55,162 nt of DNA from Pseudomonadota bacterium (GCA_030538085.1 JAUNUR010000016.1:1-55162), one strand, 5' to 3'. Shown: positions 19,634 through 31,647, counted from the first letter of the stretch. A program made the numbers and translations. Notes: generated by a model not told the origin, from the sequence alone.

Positions 19634-21262
19634 TCATCTGCCGGTTTCCAGCGCCAGCCCCGCATGCTCGCGCAGCGGGTGGAAGTGGATCTTGGGAAAG
19701 CGCTCCTGCGCCAGCCGCACGTCATACGGCGAGGTGCACAGGTAGGCCAGTGCATCGGCCGCGTCGTGCGCCATGCGCAGGGGGTAGGCGTTCTCGAATT
19801 CGCGCAACTGCTGCGGCGTATCGGCGGTGATCCAGCGGGCGCCCGTGTACTGGCTGCCTTCCAGCCGCACGTCGCAGTCGTACTCGGTCTTCAGGCGGTG
19901 CTGCACCACCTCGAACTGCAGTTGGCCCACGGCGCCCAGCATCATGTTGCCGCCGGCGTCGGGCTTGAAGACCTGGATGGCACCCTCTTCACCGAGTTGC
20001 GCCAGGCCCTGCTGCAATTGTTTGGTGCGCAGCGGGTTTTTCAGCACCACGGTCATGAACATCTCGGGCGCGAAGAAGGGCAGGCCGGTGAATTGCAGGT
20101 TGGCGCCGTCGGTGATGGTGTCGCCCAGTTGCACGCCGCCGTGCGTGGTGAAGCCGATGATGTCACCGGCGTAGGCCTCGTCCACCGCCTCGCGCCGCTG
20201 GCTCAGGAAAGTGACCACGCTGGTCGGGCGCAGTTCCTTGCCCGTGCGCTGCACCTTCAGCTTCATGCCCGGCACGTACTTGCCGCTGGCCACGCGCACG
20301 AAGGCGATGCGGTCGCGGTGGTTGGCGTCCATGTTGGCTTGCACCTTGAACACGACACCGGCGAAAGTCTTGTCCTCGGGCTGGATGACTTGCTCCTGCA
20401 CCTCCTTGTTCACCACGGCCACGCTTTTGCGCGGGCGCGGCGGCGGCGCCATGTCGACCAGCGCGTCCAGCACCTCCATCACGCCGAAGTTGTTGACGCC
20501 GGAGCCGAAGAACACGGGCGTCTGCTTGGCGGCCAAAAAGGCTTCGTGGTCCCATGTGGGCGAGGCGCCTGCGGCCAGTTCCATGCTTTCCTCGGCGGCC
20601 AGAAAAGCATCGCCGAAGCGGGCGACGAGCTTGTCGCGCTCGGCCAGCGGAATCACCTCGAAGTCCTCGGGGCGCTTTTCGCTGCCGGCCTGGAACACTG
20701 TCATCGCCTGCGTGCGCAAGTTGATGATGCCGCCGAAGCGCTTGCCCTGGCCCACTGGCCAGGTCATGGGCACGCAGGGCATGCCCAGCTCGCGCTCCAC
20801 TTCGTCCAGGATGTCCAGCGGGTCGCGCACCTCGCGGTCCATCTTGTTGACGAAGGTGATGATGGGCGTGTCGCGCTGGCGGCAGACCTCGATCAGGCGG
20901 CGCGTCTGCGTTTCCACGCCGTTGGCGGCGTCGATCACCATCAGCGCGCTGTCCACGGCGGTCAGCACGCGGTAGGTGTCCTCGCTGAAGTCCTTGTGGC
21001 CGGGCGTGTCCAGCAGGTTGATCACATGGTCGCGGTAGACCATCTGCATCACGCTGGATGCGACCGAGATGCCGCGCTGCTTTTCAATTTCCATCCAGTC
21101 CGATGTGGCGTGGCGGCTGGCCTTGCGGCCTTTCACGGCGCCAGCGATCTGGATGGCGCCGGAAAACAGCAGCAGCTTTTCCGTCAGCGTGGTCTTGCCG
21201 GCGTCGGGGTGGCTGATGATGGCGAAGGTGCGGCGGCGGCGGGTTTCGGTAGCGTGGCTCAC
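19634..21262 (-). CDS. prfC: Peptide chain release factor 3
   Basis: A 542-residue translational GTPase that recycles RF1/RF2 from the ribosome after termination. GTP-binding motifs are complete: SHPDAGKTT (G1), DTPGHKDF (G3) and NKMDRE (G4). The domain III signature MMLGAVGQLQFEVVQHRLK is present near residue 430. Length and motifs are typical of RF3. It is a single gene with its own start. A 30-bp inverted repeat lies just upstream. Confidence 0.96.
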   Translation of the reverse strand: MSHATETRRRRTFAIISHPDAGKTTLTEKLLLFSGAIQIAGAVKGRKASRHATSDWMEIEKQRGISVASSVMQMVYRDHVINLLDTPGHKDFSEDTYRVLTAVDSALMVIDAANGVETQTRRLIEVCRQRDTPIITFVNKMDREVRDPLDILDEVERELGMPCVPMTWPVGQGKRFGGIINLRTQAMTVFQAGSEKRPEDFEVIPLAERDKLVARFGDAFLAAEESMELAAGASPTWDHEAFLAAKQTPVFFGSGVNNFGVMEVLDALVDMAPPPRPRKSVAVVNKEVQEQVIQPEDKTFAGVVFKVQANMDANHRDRIAFVRVASGKYVPGMKLKVQRTGKELRPTSVVTFLSQRREAVDEAYAGDIIGFTTHGGVQLGDTITDGANLQFTGLPFFAPEMFMTVVLKNPLRTKQLQQGLAQLGEEGAIQVFKPDAGGNMMLGAVGQLQFEVVQHRLKTEYDCDVRLEGSQYTGARWITADTPQQLREFENAYPLRMAHDAADALAYLCTSPYDVRLAQERFPKIHFHPLREHAGLALETGR

Positions 21263-21296
21263 GAAAAAATCACTAGAGAAGGTTCGGCGGGTGGTG

Positions 21297-21383
21297 GTAG
21301 GGCGGATAAGCGCAGCGCCATCCGCCTGACTGCGCAGCTCAGGGGTGCCAAATGGCGGATGGCGCTGCGCTTATCCGCCCTAC
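21297..21383. repeat. Perfect 30-bp inverted repeat
   Basis: Arms 21297-21326 and 21354-21383 are perfect complements, beginning GTAGGGCGGATAAGCGCAGC and separated by 27 bases. This is a widespread intergenic palindrome in proteobacteria. Placed between the end of the efflux operon and prfC, it could act as a transcription terminator or RNA-stability hairpin. Confidence 0.9.
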
Positions 21384-21447
21384 ACCCTACGCGCTGCATG
21401 GCGCAGGCCAGTGATGGCGTCAGGGCGAATGCCAGCAAAGCCTTCAA

Positions 21448-22944
21448 TTATCGCGGCTGCGGCGTGTCTTGTGCTTTTTCAGTACCGCACGCCGAGGTGC
21501 CCAGCGCCTGATACAGGTTCGCCTGCGCTTGCAGCAGGTTCAGCTCGGCATCGACCTGCGCCTGCTCGGCCTGGCGGCGCGATTCCTGCGCGTCCAGCCA
21601 TTGGCGCAGGGCGATGGCGCCGGCCCGAAAGCGCACCTCGGTCAGTTCGTCGATGCGGCGCGCCTGCGCCACCAGATCGGCCTGGCGCGCCGCGCCCTCG
21701 CGCAGGGTGGCGACCGATGAAAGTTGGTTTTCCACTTCGCCCAGCGCGCGCAGCAGGCTCTGGCGGAAGCCGATGACGACCTGCTCGTAGTCGTTCTGCG
21801 CGATCTGCGGGTTGCGGCGCATCTCACCAGCGTTCAAAAAAGGCAGGCTCAGGCCCACGCCCAGCGTGGCGACGGGATTGCTGAGCAGGCTGACCAAGGC
21901 GGCGCTGCCGGTGCCCAAGCCGCCGGTCAGGCTGATGCCGGGGTAGAACGACAGGCGCACCGCATCGACATTGGCCAGCGCGCCGCGCAGCCGCAGTTCG
22001 GCGGCGCGCAGATCGGGCCGGCAGGCCAGCACCTCGGCGGGCAGGCCGGGCACGATGCGCGCGCGCGCGGCGGCGCCCAGCGGCAGGGCACGGCGCTCGG
22101 CGTGGGCGGGCAGATCGGCGGGCGGCAAGTCCAGCAGCAGCGCCAGCGCGTGGCGCGCCTCGGTGCGCTGCTGGGTGAGTGAGAGCAGGGTCAGCTCCTG
22201 GCTTTGCGTGGCCTGGCGCGCCTGCGCCAAGTCCAGGCCGGAGACGGCGCCGGCCTCGTACTGCGCCTGGGTCAGCGCCAGCGTGCGGCGCGCGTGCACC
22301 AGGCTTTGCTCGGCCACGGTCAGGCGCTGGTTCAGCGCGGCCAGTTGCCAGTACTGGCGCACCACATTGGCGGCCAGCGTGGCGGCGACGGCGCGGCGGT
22401 CTTGCCAGGTGGCATCGCGCTCGAAGGCGGCCATGTCGGCCTGCGTGCGCAGCCGACCCCACAAGTCCAGCTCCCACGACACGCCCCAACTGGTGCTGAA
22501 GCCGCGCGTGGTGCGCTGCGCCGCGCCCGACAGCGGGCGGCTGGCGTTGGCGCCCATGCTGCCGCTGAGGGTGGGCAGCGCGGCGGCGCCGGCGGCTTCG
22601 GCGCGCAGCTCGGCGTTGCGGATTTTTAGCGCGGCGCTGGCCAGATCGCCGTGCGCGGCCAGCGCCTGCGCCAAGGTCTGCTGCAAGTCGGGGTCGGCGT
22701 AGGCGGCCCACCACTGGGCGGGCGTGGCGCGGCTGGCGGGCGGGCCGTCCTGCGCCGCCGCGTCGGCGTACGTCCAGCGCGCGGGTGGCTCGGGCAGCGG
22801 AGCGGGCGACTTCAGGGGTGCTTGCGCGCAGGCGGCCAGCAGCAGCGCGGGCAGCAGGGCGATGAGGGCGGGCAGGCGTCTGGCCGTCGTTGAGGTGGTG
22901 GCCGTCGGCAAGGGAGCCGGCGGCGCTGACTCCGCGCCCGTCAT
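21448..22944 (-). CDS. Outer membrane factor lipoprotein (NodT/TolC-like) of a MacAB-type efflux pump
   Basis: A 498-residue outer-membrane channel of the resistance-nodulation-division outer-membrane-factor family. The signal peptide ends in the lipobox LLAAC, and the duplicated OEP helical and barrel repeats follow (LRTQADMAAFERDATW; VRFRAGAIALRQWLDAQ). It is the third gene of a leftward operon after macA and macB, so it probably completes a tripartite pump. The frame stays open up to an ATG that overlaps the macB stop (23106), but that stretch reads through a noncoding-type palindrome (FRRRPES). I therefore prefer ATG 22944, which places the signal peptide correctly. Confidence 0.85.
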   Translation of the reverse strand: MTGAESAPPAPLPTATTSTTARRLPALIALLPALLLAACAQAPLKSPAPLPEPPARWTYADAAAQDGPPASRATPAQWWAAYADPDLQQTLAQALAAHGDLASAALKIRNAELRAEAAGAAALPTLSGSMGANASRPLSGAAQRTTRGFSTSWGVSWELDLWGRLRTQADMAAFERDATWQDRRAVAATLAANVVRQYWQLAALNQRLTVAEQSLVHARRTLALTQAQYEAGAVSGLDLAQARQATQSQELTLLSLTQQRTEARHALALLLDLPPADLPAHAERRALPLGAAARARIVPGLPAEVLACRPDLRAAELRLRGALANVDAVRLSFYPGISLTGGLGTGSAALVSLLSNPVATLGVGLSLPFLNAGEMRRNPQIAQNDYEQVVIGFRQSLLRALGEVENQLSSVATLREGAARQADLVAQARRIDELTEVRFRAGAIALRQWLDAQESRRQAEQAQVDAELNLLQAQANLYQALGTSACGTEKAQDTPQPR

Positions 22945-23015
22945 TGCAGCGCCAGCCGGAATCCCAGAGCGCTGGCAAGGCGGATACGTGGATTCCGGCC
23001 TGCGCCGGAATGACG
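22943..23015. repeat. Palindromic intergenic repeat between macB and the OMF gene
   Basis: A palindromic repeat with CCGGAATCC near one end and GGATTCCGGCCTGCGCCGGA at the other. It is read in frame upstream of the OMF start. Its position implies a possible mRNA processing or stability element in the operon. Confidence 0.6.
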
Positions 23016-23102
23016 GTGGTGGGGCGATGGCTTTTCCTTCAATGAAAACGCCAATTTCCCTTGTGCAGCATGCGCAGGCAGCTATCAAATGCATAGAGTT
23101 GT

Positions 23103-25168
<2,066 letters not shown>

Positions 25169-25172
<4 letters not shown>

Positions 25173-26392
25173 ATGCCCTCGCCGCTGGCGGCGCCCTCGG
25201 CCTCGCGCTCGGCGGGCGTCTTGGCCTGGCCGATGACCACGCGCTCGCCCTCTTGCAAGCCGTCCAGCACCTGTGCCTGCACGCGCGTGTTCAAGCCCAC
25301 GCGCACGGCGCGCGTCTGCACCTGTTCGGCGCGGCCCTCGCCCACCAGCACGCGCACGGCGTAGCGGCCATCGGCATCCTGGGCGCCCAGCGCCGCCGCC
25401 GGCACCACCAGCGCCTGCGGCGCGCTCGCCGCCACGATGTGCACCTGCGCCGTCATCGACACGCGCAGGTGCCCGTCGGGGTTGTCGGCTTGCAGCACGC
25501 CGTTGTAATAGACCGCGCCGGTGCCGCCGGTGGTGGCTGGCACGGCGCCGCCCGTGTCCTTGGCCTGGTCGGCGGGAATCAGGTCGATCGACTTCAGTTC
25601 GGTCGGGTAGCGCTTGTCGGGCTCGCCCAGCAGCGTGAACCAGGCTGGCATGCCGGGCTTCAGGCGCGTCACGTCGGCCTCGGAAATCTGCGCCTCGATC
25701 TGCACCACGTCCAGCTTCGCCAGCTTGACGATGGTGGGCGAGGACATGGCGGAGTTCACCGTCTGCCCCTGCTCGGTGACCACGGCCACCACGGTGCCGT
25801 CCATCGGCGCCACGATGCGGGTGTAGCCCAGGTTGGCGCGCGAGGTTTCGATCTTGATGCCGGCCTGCTGCAACTGCATCTCGTTGGCTTTCAGGTCGGC
25901 CTCGGCGGCGGCGAGCTGGTTTTGCGCCGCCTGCAATTCGGCCTTGGACGTGGCGTCGCGCGCCATCATCGTCTGCTGGCGCTCCAGCGCCAGGCGCGCG
26001 TGCGTCAATGCCGCCTGGCGCGAGGCGCGCTGCGCCTTCAGCGAGGCCAGCGCCGCCAGGTCGTCGCGCAGCGCGTTCTGCTGCGTGGTGGCGTCGATCT
26101 CGGCGATGAGTTGCCCCGCCTTCACCTTGTCGCCCACCTGCACCCGCAGCGCCTTCACCTGGCCGGTGGCCTGCGCGCCCACGTTGACCATGCGCGCGGC
26201 GCGGATGGTGCCGGTGGCGAGCACGGTGTCTTCAAGGTCGGTGCGCTGCACGGGGGCCGTCAGCCAGGCCGGCGCGGCGTCGGCCGATGCCGCCGACCAC
26301 CAGACATAGCCGCCGACCGCCAGCACGCCCAGGGCCAGCAGCAGCCAGCCCCAGCGCGGCCAGCGTGCACGGTGCTTGATCGGAACAGTCAT
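25169..26392 (-). CDS. macA: Periplasmic adaptor (membrane fusion) protein MacA
   Basis: A 407-residue membrane fusion protein that links MacB to the outer-membrane channel. One N-terminal membrane helix (WGWLLLALGVLAVGGYVWW) is followed by a lipoyl-like half motif, a coiled-coil hairpin rich in Ala/Gln/Leu (about 100-190), the second lipoyl half (GTVVAVVTEQGQTV) and the beta-barrel and proximal domains. It is first in the macA-macB-OMF operon, with a 4-base overlap to macB. The ATG at 26392 (MTVPIKH) is preferred because the upstream in-frame ATG adds 12 unlikely residues. Confidence 0.92.
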
Positions 26393-26578
26393 GCGGCCGA
26401 TGGTAAACAGGGCCGATGGAGGAAGCATGGAGCGCTTGCCGCGCTTCGGTTGGCTGGGCTGGACTGGCCTGGGGCCGGTGGCTGCGCCGCGGCCAACGTC
26501 ATTTCGTCATTGATGCCGCGCAGCGGCGAAGTCATTCCGTCATGCGTGAAAAATCATCTTTTTGCGCGCCAGCTGGCA

Positions 26579-26977
26579 TCAGAAACTCACGCCGGCGACC
26601 AGCACGATATTGGCGTAGGGCGTGCACTCGCCGGTGCGCACGATGGCGCGCGCCGTGGCGCCGAGGCGCTTGAATTCGGCGTGCGGAACGATCTGGCGCG
26701 CCACGCCGCTCAGCGTGCCGGGGTACCAGGCTGGCAGATCGCCATCCGCGCTTTCAAGCGCTTCGCGGGCCAGCACCGTGCTTTCAACCTGCATCTCGCT
26801 CAGCACGGCTTGCAGCACCTCGGTCAGGCGCGGCACGCCGCGCGTGACCGCCAGGTCGATGCGGCGCGGGCCGTCGGGAATGGGCAGACCGGCGTCGCCG
26901 ATCACGAGCATGTCGCCATGGCCCAGCGAGGCGATCACCTGGGACAGCTCGGCGTGCAGCAAGGAGGTGCGTTTCAT
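26579..26977 (-). CDS. rbsD: D-ribose pyranase
   Basis: A 132-residue RbsD-family protein that interconverts the pyranose and furanose forms of ribose so that imported sugar can be phosphorylated. It has the N-terminal MKRTSLLHAELSQVIASLGHGD and the signature GDAGLPIPDG, with the catalytic histidine expected in GHGD, and the C-terminal TGECTPYANIVLVAGV. It is the last gene of the rbs operon, and its ATG overlaps the rbsK stop. After it (26393-26578) lie a palindromic scrap (GTCATTCCGTCATGCG) and the macA promoter region. Confidence 0.95.
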   Translation of the reverse strand: MKRTSLLHAELSQVIASLGHGDMLVIGDAGLPIPDGPRRIDLAVTRGVPRLTEVLQAVLSEMQVESTVLAREALESADGDLPAWYPGTLSGVARQIVPHAEFKRLGATARAIVRTGECTPYANIVLVAGVSF

Positions 26978-27963
26978 AGCGGAGTCCAGTCGGCGGGCAG
27001 GGGGGAGCGCAGCACGTCCCGCTGGCGCGGGATCGAGGGCTGCGCGCCCAGTTGCTGTATGCACAGCGCGGCGGCGCGGATGCCCAGGCGCACCGCTGCG
27101 TCGAGGCCGTGGCCCTGGCCCAGCGCCACGGCCAGCGTGCCCAGAAAGGTGTCGCCCGCCGCCGTGGTGTCGATGGCCTTGACCGGCAACGCCGGGTGGT
27201 GGCGGGCACCGTCCGCGTCGATGGCCACCGCGCCGTGTTCGCCCAGCGTCACCACCACGCGCCGCGCTCCCAGGGCGCGCAGCGCGTGGCCGGCCAGCGC
27301 TGCCTCGCGCGGGCTGCCGGCGGCCTGGCCGCTCAAGGCCTGGGCCTCGATCTCGTTGACCACCAGCGTGTCGATGCAGGGCCACAGCGGCGCGCCGATG
27401 GCCCGCACCGGCGAGGGGTTGAGCATGACCTTGCAACCCGCCTCATGCGCCAGCACGATGGCGCGCTCCACTTGCGCCATCGGCGACTCGAACTGCGCCA
27501 CCAGAAAGGCGGCGCCTTGCAGTTGCTGGCGCAGCGCGGCCTCGTCGATCCGCAACCGCGCGTTGGCGCCGGCCAGGATCACGATGCGGTTCTGGCCGTT
27601 GTCTTCCACCAGGATCAGCGCGGTGCCGGTGGGTTCGCCAGGCACGGTGCGCAGCGCCGTGGTGTCGATGCCGTCGCGGTGCAGGGCGTCGCGCAGGACC
27701 TGTCCGTGCGGGTCGTCGCCCACGCAGCCGATCATGCTGACCCGTCCGCCCGCGCGCGCGCTGCTCACGGCCTGGTTGGCGCCCTTGCCGCCCGCGATGG
27801 CGGTCATGCAATGGCCCGCCAGGGTTTCGCCCGCGGCGGGCGCGTGGGGCACCCGCAGCACCAGGTCCATGTTGAGGCTGCCCAGCACGACGATGCGCGG
27901 AGCGGCGTCGCCGGATGGGCTGTGGTGGTCGTGATGATCGTGGTGGTCGGGTTGGACGTTCAT
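26974..27963 (-). CDS. rbsK: Ribokinase with histidine-rich N-terminus
   Basis: A 329-residue PfkB-family kinase that makes ribose 5-phosphate from ribose and ATP in the cytoplasm. The PfkB signatures are clear: GGKGANQAV near residue 60 and the anion-hole motif DTTAAGDTF near 273 with the catalytic Asp. Before the usual start (RIVVLGSLNMD) there is an unusual 20-residue leader with three His-Asp-His blocks (DHHDHHDHHS), which could bind metal or be neutral. Its ATG overlaps the rbsR stop codon, and its own stop overlaps rbsD. Confidence 0.94.
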   Translation of the reverse strand: MNVQPDHHDHHDHHSPSGDAAPRIVVLGSLNMDLVLRVPHAPAAGETLAGHCMTAIAGGKGANQAVSSARAGGRVSMIGCVGDDPHGQVLRDALHRDGIDTTALRTVPGEPTGTALILVEDNGQNRIVILAGANARLRIDEAALRQQLQGAAFLVAQFESPMAQVERAIVLAHEAGCKVMLNPSPVRAIGAPLWPCIDTLVVNEIEAQALSGQAAGSPREAALAGHALRALGARRVVVTLGEHGAVAIDADGARHHPALPVKAIDTTAAGDTFLGTLAVALGQGHGLDAAVRLGIRAAALCIQQLGAQPSIPRQRDVLRSPLPADWTPL

Positions 27964-29018
27964 GGCACGGGTGGGTGGTGGATGCTGGCGGGTGGCGAAT
28001 CCGGCGCCGGGCACCGGGCGGTGGAGGCGCGCACGCACAGCTCGGGCTGTAGCATGGCCTTGCGTGCTTCGCGCCGCTGGCCGGCCACGCGCTCCAGCAG
28101 CATGTCCACGGCCAGCGTGCCGATGCGCTGCTTGGGCTGGGACACCGTGGTCAGTGCCGGGCTGGTATAGGCCGAGAGTTCGATATCGTCGAAGCCGACC
28201 ACCGACAGCGCCTCCGGCACGCCGACGCCGCACTCGTGCGCCGCGCGCACGGCGCCGATCGCCATCAGGTCGTTGCACGCGAACACGGCGGTGGGCGCGG
28301 GCTGGGCGCGCAGGATGGCGTGCATGGCTTCGTAGCCGCCCTGGCTGGTGAAGCCGCCGCGCCACAGCAGTGGCGGCAGGGCGCTGGCGGCCACGCCGGC
28401 CTCGGTCAGCGCCGCGCGCCAGCCCGCGATGCGCTGGTCGCTGGGCATCACGCCCGGCGGCCCACCAATGCACGCGATGCGCCGGTGCCCCAGCGACAGC
28501 AGGTGCCGCACCGCCAGCAGTCCGCCTTGCCAGTGGTCGGTTTGCACCAGGTCGCAGCCGGGGTGGGCGATCTCGCGGTCGACCAGCACCGCCGGAATGC
28601 GCAGGCCGCGCAACTGGGTCGCCAGCGCGGTGTCGCTGCCCACGCTGGTGGACACCACGATCAGCCCGTCGATGCGGCGCTCGGACAGCACCTGAAGGTA
28701 GATGCTCTGGCGGCTGGGTTCGTCATCGGTGTAGCACAGCACCAGCGTGTAGCCGGCGCTGAAGCAGCGCTCCTCGACGACGCGCATGATCTCCGCGAAA
28801 TAGGGGTTGGAGGCGTTGGGAATCAGCATGCCCAGCGTCGAGCTGGTGTTGCTTTTCAGGCCGCGCGCCATGGCGTTGGGCACGTAGCCCAGTTCGCGGA
28901 TGGCGCGCTCCACCCGCTCGCGCCCCGACGCGCTGACGTGGCGCGTGCCGTTGATCGCGTGCGAGACGGTGGTGATCGACACCCCCGCGTGCTGTGCGAC
29001 ATCCTTGATGGTGGCCAT
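27960..29018 (-). CDS. rbsR: LacI-family ribose operon repressor
   Basis: A 352-residue LacI-type regulator. The helix-turn-helix is at the very N-terminus (MATIKDVAQHAGVSITTVSH) with the hinge helix ARGLK near residue 53, followed by a periplasmic-binding-protein-like sensor domain that should bind ribose or its phosphate. It lies inside the rbs operon, 10 bases after rbsC and overlapping rbsK. The probable operator is the perfect palindrome at 32664-32675 upstream of rbsB. The name rests on context and length. Confidence 0.9.
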   Translation of the reverse strand: MATIKDVAQHAGVSITTVSHAINGTRHVSASGRERVERAIRELGYVPNAMARGLKSNTSSTLGMLIPNASNPYFAEIMRVVEERCFSAGYTLVLCYTDDEPSRQSIYLQVLSERRIDGLIVVSTSVGSDTALATQLRGLRIPAVLVDREIAHPGCDLVQTDHWQGGLLAVRHLLSLGHRRIACIGGPPGVMPSDQRIAGWRAALTEAGVAASALPPLLWRGGFTSQGGYEAMHAILRAQPAPTAVFACNDLMAIGAVRAAHECGVGVPEALSVVGFDDIELSAYTSPALTTVSQPKQRIGTLAVDMLLERVAGQRREARKAMLQPELCVRASTARCPAPDSPPASIHHPPVP

Positions 29019-29028
29019 GGCGGCGCTG

Positions 29029-30027
29029 TCAGGCCAGGCGGCGCTCGGCGCGGCGCTGGCGCAGGGTGTCGATGATCACGGCCACGACGATCACCATGCC
29101 GGTGATGATGCGCTTGCTGGGTTCGCTGGCGCCGATCTGGGCCAGCCCGGCTTCGAGCACGGCGATGATCAGCACGCCAAAGAAGGTGTTGATGACCGAG
29201 CCGCGCCCGCCCATGAGGCTGGTGCCGCCGATCACCACGGCGGCGATCACCTGCAGCTCCATGCCCGCGCCGGCGTTGGGGTCGGCCGCTTCAAGGCGGG
29301 CCGACTGCATCAGCCCGGCCAGGCCGGCCAGCAAGCCGGTGGCGGCGAACACGATGATGTGAACCGGCCGTGGATCCACGCCCGCCAGGCGCATGGCCTC
29401 CTCATTGGTGCCGATGCCCACCACCTGGCGGCCGAACACGGTGCGCGTGAGCACCAGGTGCCCGGCGATCACCAGCACGACGGCGATGACGAAGGCCGCC
29501 GAGATGCCGCCGACCCACGGCCTGGCCAGCCCCGCGATGGCATCGCCCACGTATTGCGTGCGTGAGTCGGTCACCAGGTAGGCGCCGCCGCGCACCGCCT
29601 CCAGCATGCCCAGCGAGACGATGAAGGTCGGCAGCCGCCAGGCGACCGACACCGCCCCCGTCACCGCGCCGCACAGCAGGCCCGTGAGCAGGCCCAGCAG
29701 CGCGGCCAGCGGCACCGGCAGCTGCCACTGAAGAATGGCCGCCGCGGTGACCGCCGCGCTGAGCGCCAGAACCGAACCCACCGAAAGGTCGATGCCCGCC
29801 AGGATGAGCACGAAGGTCATGCCGATCGCCATCACCGCTAGCGCCGGAATTTCATTGGCGATCGACAGGAAGGTGGCGCGCGTGAGGAAGTATTCGCTGA
29901 GCGAGCCGAACAAGGCCACCATGCCCGCCAGCACCGCCATCAGGCCGATGTAGGTGCCCAGCTGGCCTTTCCAGGCGGCGCGCGGGGGCGAGAGGGTGGC
30001 AACGGGGGCTGCTGGAGTGGCGGTCAT
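29029..30027 (-). CDS. rbsC: Ribose ABC transporter permease
   Basis: A 332-residue polytopic inner-membrane permease of the AraH/RbsC family with about eight to ten hydrophobic helices. The conserved stretches LAGIDLSVGSVLAL (near 78), LPTFIVSLGM and GRGSVINTFFGVLII are all present. It forms the channel for ribose with RbsA and RbsB. Its ATG overlaps the rbsA stop codon, so the two are coupled. Confidence 0.94.
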   Translation of the reverse strand: MTATPAAPVATLSPPRAAWKGQLGTYIGLMAVLAGMVALFGSLSEYFLTRATFLSIANEIPALAVMAIGMTFVLILAGIDLSVGSVLALSAAVTAAAILQWQLPVPLAALLGLLTGLLCGAVTGAVSVAWRLPTFIVSLGMLEAVRGGAYLVTDSRTQYVGDAIAGLARPWVGGISAAFVIAVVLVIAGHLVLTRTVFGRQVVGIGTNEEAMRLAGVDPRPVHIIVFAATGLLAGLAGLMQSARLEAADPNAGAGMELQVIAAVVIGGTSLMGGRGSVINTFFGVLIIAVLEAGLAQIGASEPSKRIITGMVIVVAVIIDTLRQRRAERRLA

Positions 30028-31625
30028 GTCTGTGACGGGACGGAAGGGGTGTGTGTGGCCGGCCCGGCGGGGGCTGGCGTGGTTGAAAGAGGGATTTCCG
30101 CGCCGGCGGCATCGCCGAACGCGGCAGTCAGCAGTGCCTGCTCGCTCCACTGCCCGCGCTCGAACACCGCCACCAACTGGCCGGCCTTCATCACGCCGAT
30201 GCGGTCGCACATGGCCATCAGCTCGCGCAGATCGCTGGACACCATCAGTAGCGCCTTGCCGGCGGCGGCCATGCGGTCGAGCTCGGCGTACAGGTCGGCG
30301 CGCGCGCCCACGTCGACGCCGCGCGTGGGCTCGTCGAGCAGTAGCACCCGGCATTCGCGGTGCAGCCAGCGCGCGAACACCACTTTTTGCTGGTTGCCGC
30401 CGCTCAACGTGGCGACGGGCTGCTCAATGCCGCGCGCCCGGATGCGCAGCAACTCGGCCAGTTGCCGCGCGAGGCCCCGCTCCTGGGCAAAGCGCAGCCA
30501 GCCAGCCCGGGCAATGGCGCCCAGATCGCTCAGCGTGACGTTGACGCGGATCGGCTGCGGCAACAGCAGGCCTTGTGATTTGCGGTCTTCGGTGACCAGC
30601 CCCACGCCGGCGCGGATGGCCTGCATGGGCGAGCGCCAGCCGCCCGGAATCCGGCGCGTGCCGCCCGCGCCGTCGTGCAGCTGGAGGGCGCCGCGATCAG
30701 CCCGGTCGGCGCCGAACAGCAGGCGCGCCAGCTCGGTCCGGCCCGAGCCGACCAGGCCGGCCAGGCCCATGACTTCACCGGCGTGCAAGTCCATGTCCAC
30801 GTCCCGCACCGCCGTCGCCCGGCCAATACCGCGCGCGCTCAGCAGCACCGGCCCGGCGGCGCGGCGCGGGCGGTCGTCGTGCACCTGCACCGCGCGGCCC
30901 ACCATGCGGCTCACGATCTCGGCTTCGCTCACGCCCGCCATCGGGCGCTCGTCCACCAGGCGGCCGTCGCGCAGCACCGCCACGCGGTCGGCGATGCGGC
31001 GCAGCTCCTCCAGCCGGTGCGACACGTAGATGATGGCCACGCCGCGCGTTTTTAGCTGCTCGATCTGCTCGAAGAGGTGCGCGGTCTCGCGCGGCGTGAG
31101 CATGGCGGTGGGCTCGTCGAGTACCAGCAGGCGCGTGTCGTCGTGCAGATTGCGGGCAATCTCCACCATCTGCTGCTGCCCAATGCCCAGCCGCGCCACC
31201 GGCGTGGCCGGGTCGATGTCGTTCAGGCCGATCTTGGCCAGTTGGCGCGCCGCCAGCTCATGCAGTCTGGCGCGGCATATCCAGCCCGCCCGGTGCGGCA
31301 AGCGGTCGAGCAGCAGGTTCTCGGCCACCGACAGTGTGGGCACCAGGCCCAGCTCCTGCATCACCATGCGCACGCCCAGCCACTCCGCCTGGCGGCGCGA
31401 GCCAGGCTGAAACGGCTGGCCGCCCAGCAGCATGTGGCCGCGCGTTGGCCGCACCAGGCCGCACACGATTTTCGAGAGCGTGCTCTTGCCGGCGCCGTTT
31501 TCTCCCGTCAGCGCCAGCACCTCGCCGGCATGCAGCGCCAGCGATACGTCGTCGAGCACGGGCGCGGCGTAGTCCTTGCCCAGCGCGCTCAGGGCAAGCA
31601 CCGGCATGGCGCGGCGATCCTGCAT
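30024..31625 (-). CDS. rbsA: Ribose ABC transporter ATP-binding protein
   Basis: A 533-residue sugar-transporter ATPase with two nucleotide-binding modules. The first has Walker A TGENGAGKST and Walker B LLVLDEPTA with the signature LGIGQQQ. The second has a degenerate Walker A (GLVGSGRTE) and the signature LSGGNQQK, as usual in RbsA. It couples ATP hydrolysis to ribose import. An ATG at 31625 is chosen over an upstream in-frame TTG. It lies 22 bases after rbsB. Confidence 0.94.
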   Translation of the reverse strand: MQDRRAMPVLALSALGKDYAAPVLDDVSLALHAGEVLALTGENGAGKSTLSKIVCGLVRPTRGHMLLGGQPFQPGSRRQAEWLGVRMVMQELGLVPTLSVAENLLLDRLPHRAGWICRARLHELAARQLAKIGLNDIDPATPVARLGIGQQQMVEIARNLHDDTRLLVLDEPTAMLTPRETAHLFEQIEQLKTRGVAIIYVSHRLEELRRIADRVAVLRDGRLVDERPMAGVSEAEIVSRMVGRAVQVHDDRPRRAAGPVLLSARGIGRATAVRDVDMDLHAGEVMGLAGLVGSGRTELARLLFGADRADRGALQLHDGAGGTRRIPGGWRSPMQAIRAGVGLVTEDRKSQGLLLPQPIRVNVTLSDLGAIARAGWLRFAQERGLARQLAELLRIRARGIEQPVATLSGGNQQKVVFARWLHRECRVLLLDEPTRGVDVGARADLYAELDRMAAAGKALLMVSSDLRELMAMCDRIGVMKAGQLVAVFERGQWSEQALLTAAFGDAAGAEIPLSTTPAPAGPATHTPSVPSQT

Positions 31626-31647
31626 GGGCAACCGGACGCGAGCGCGC

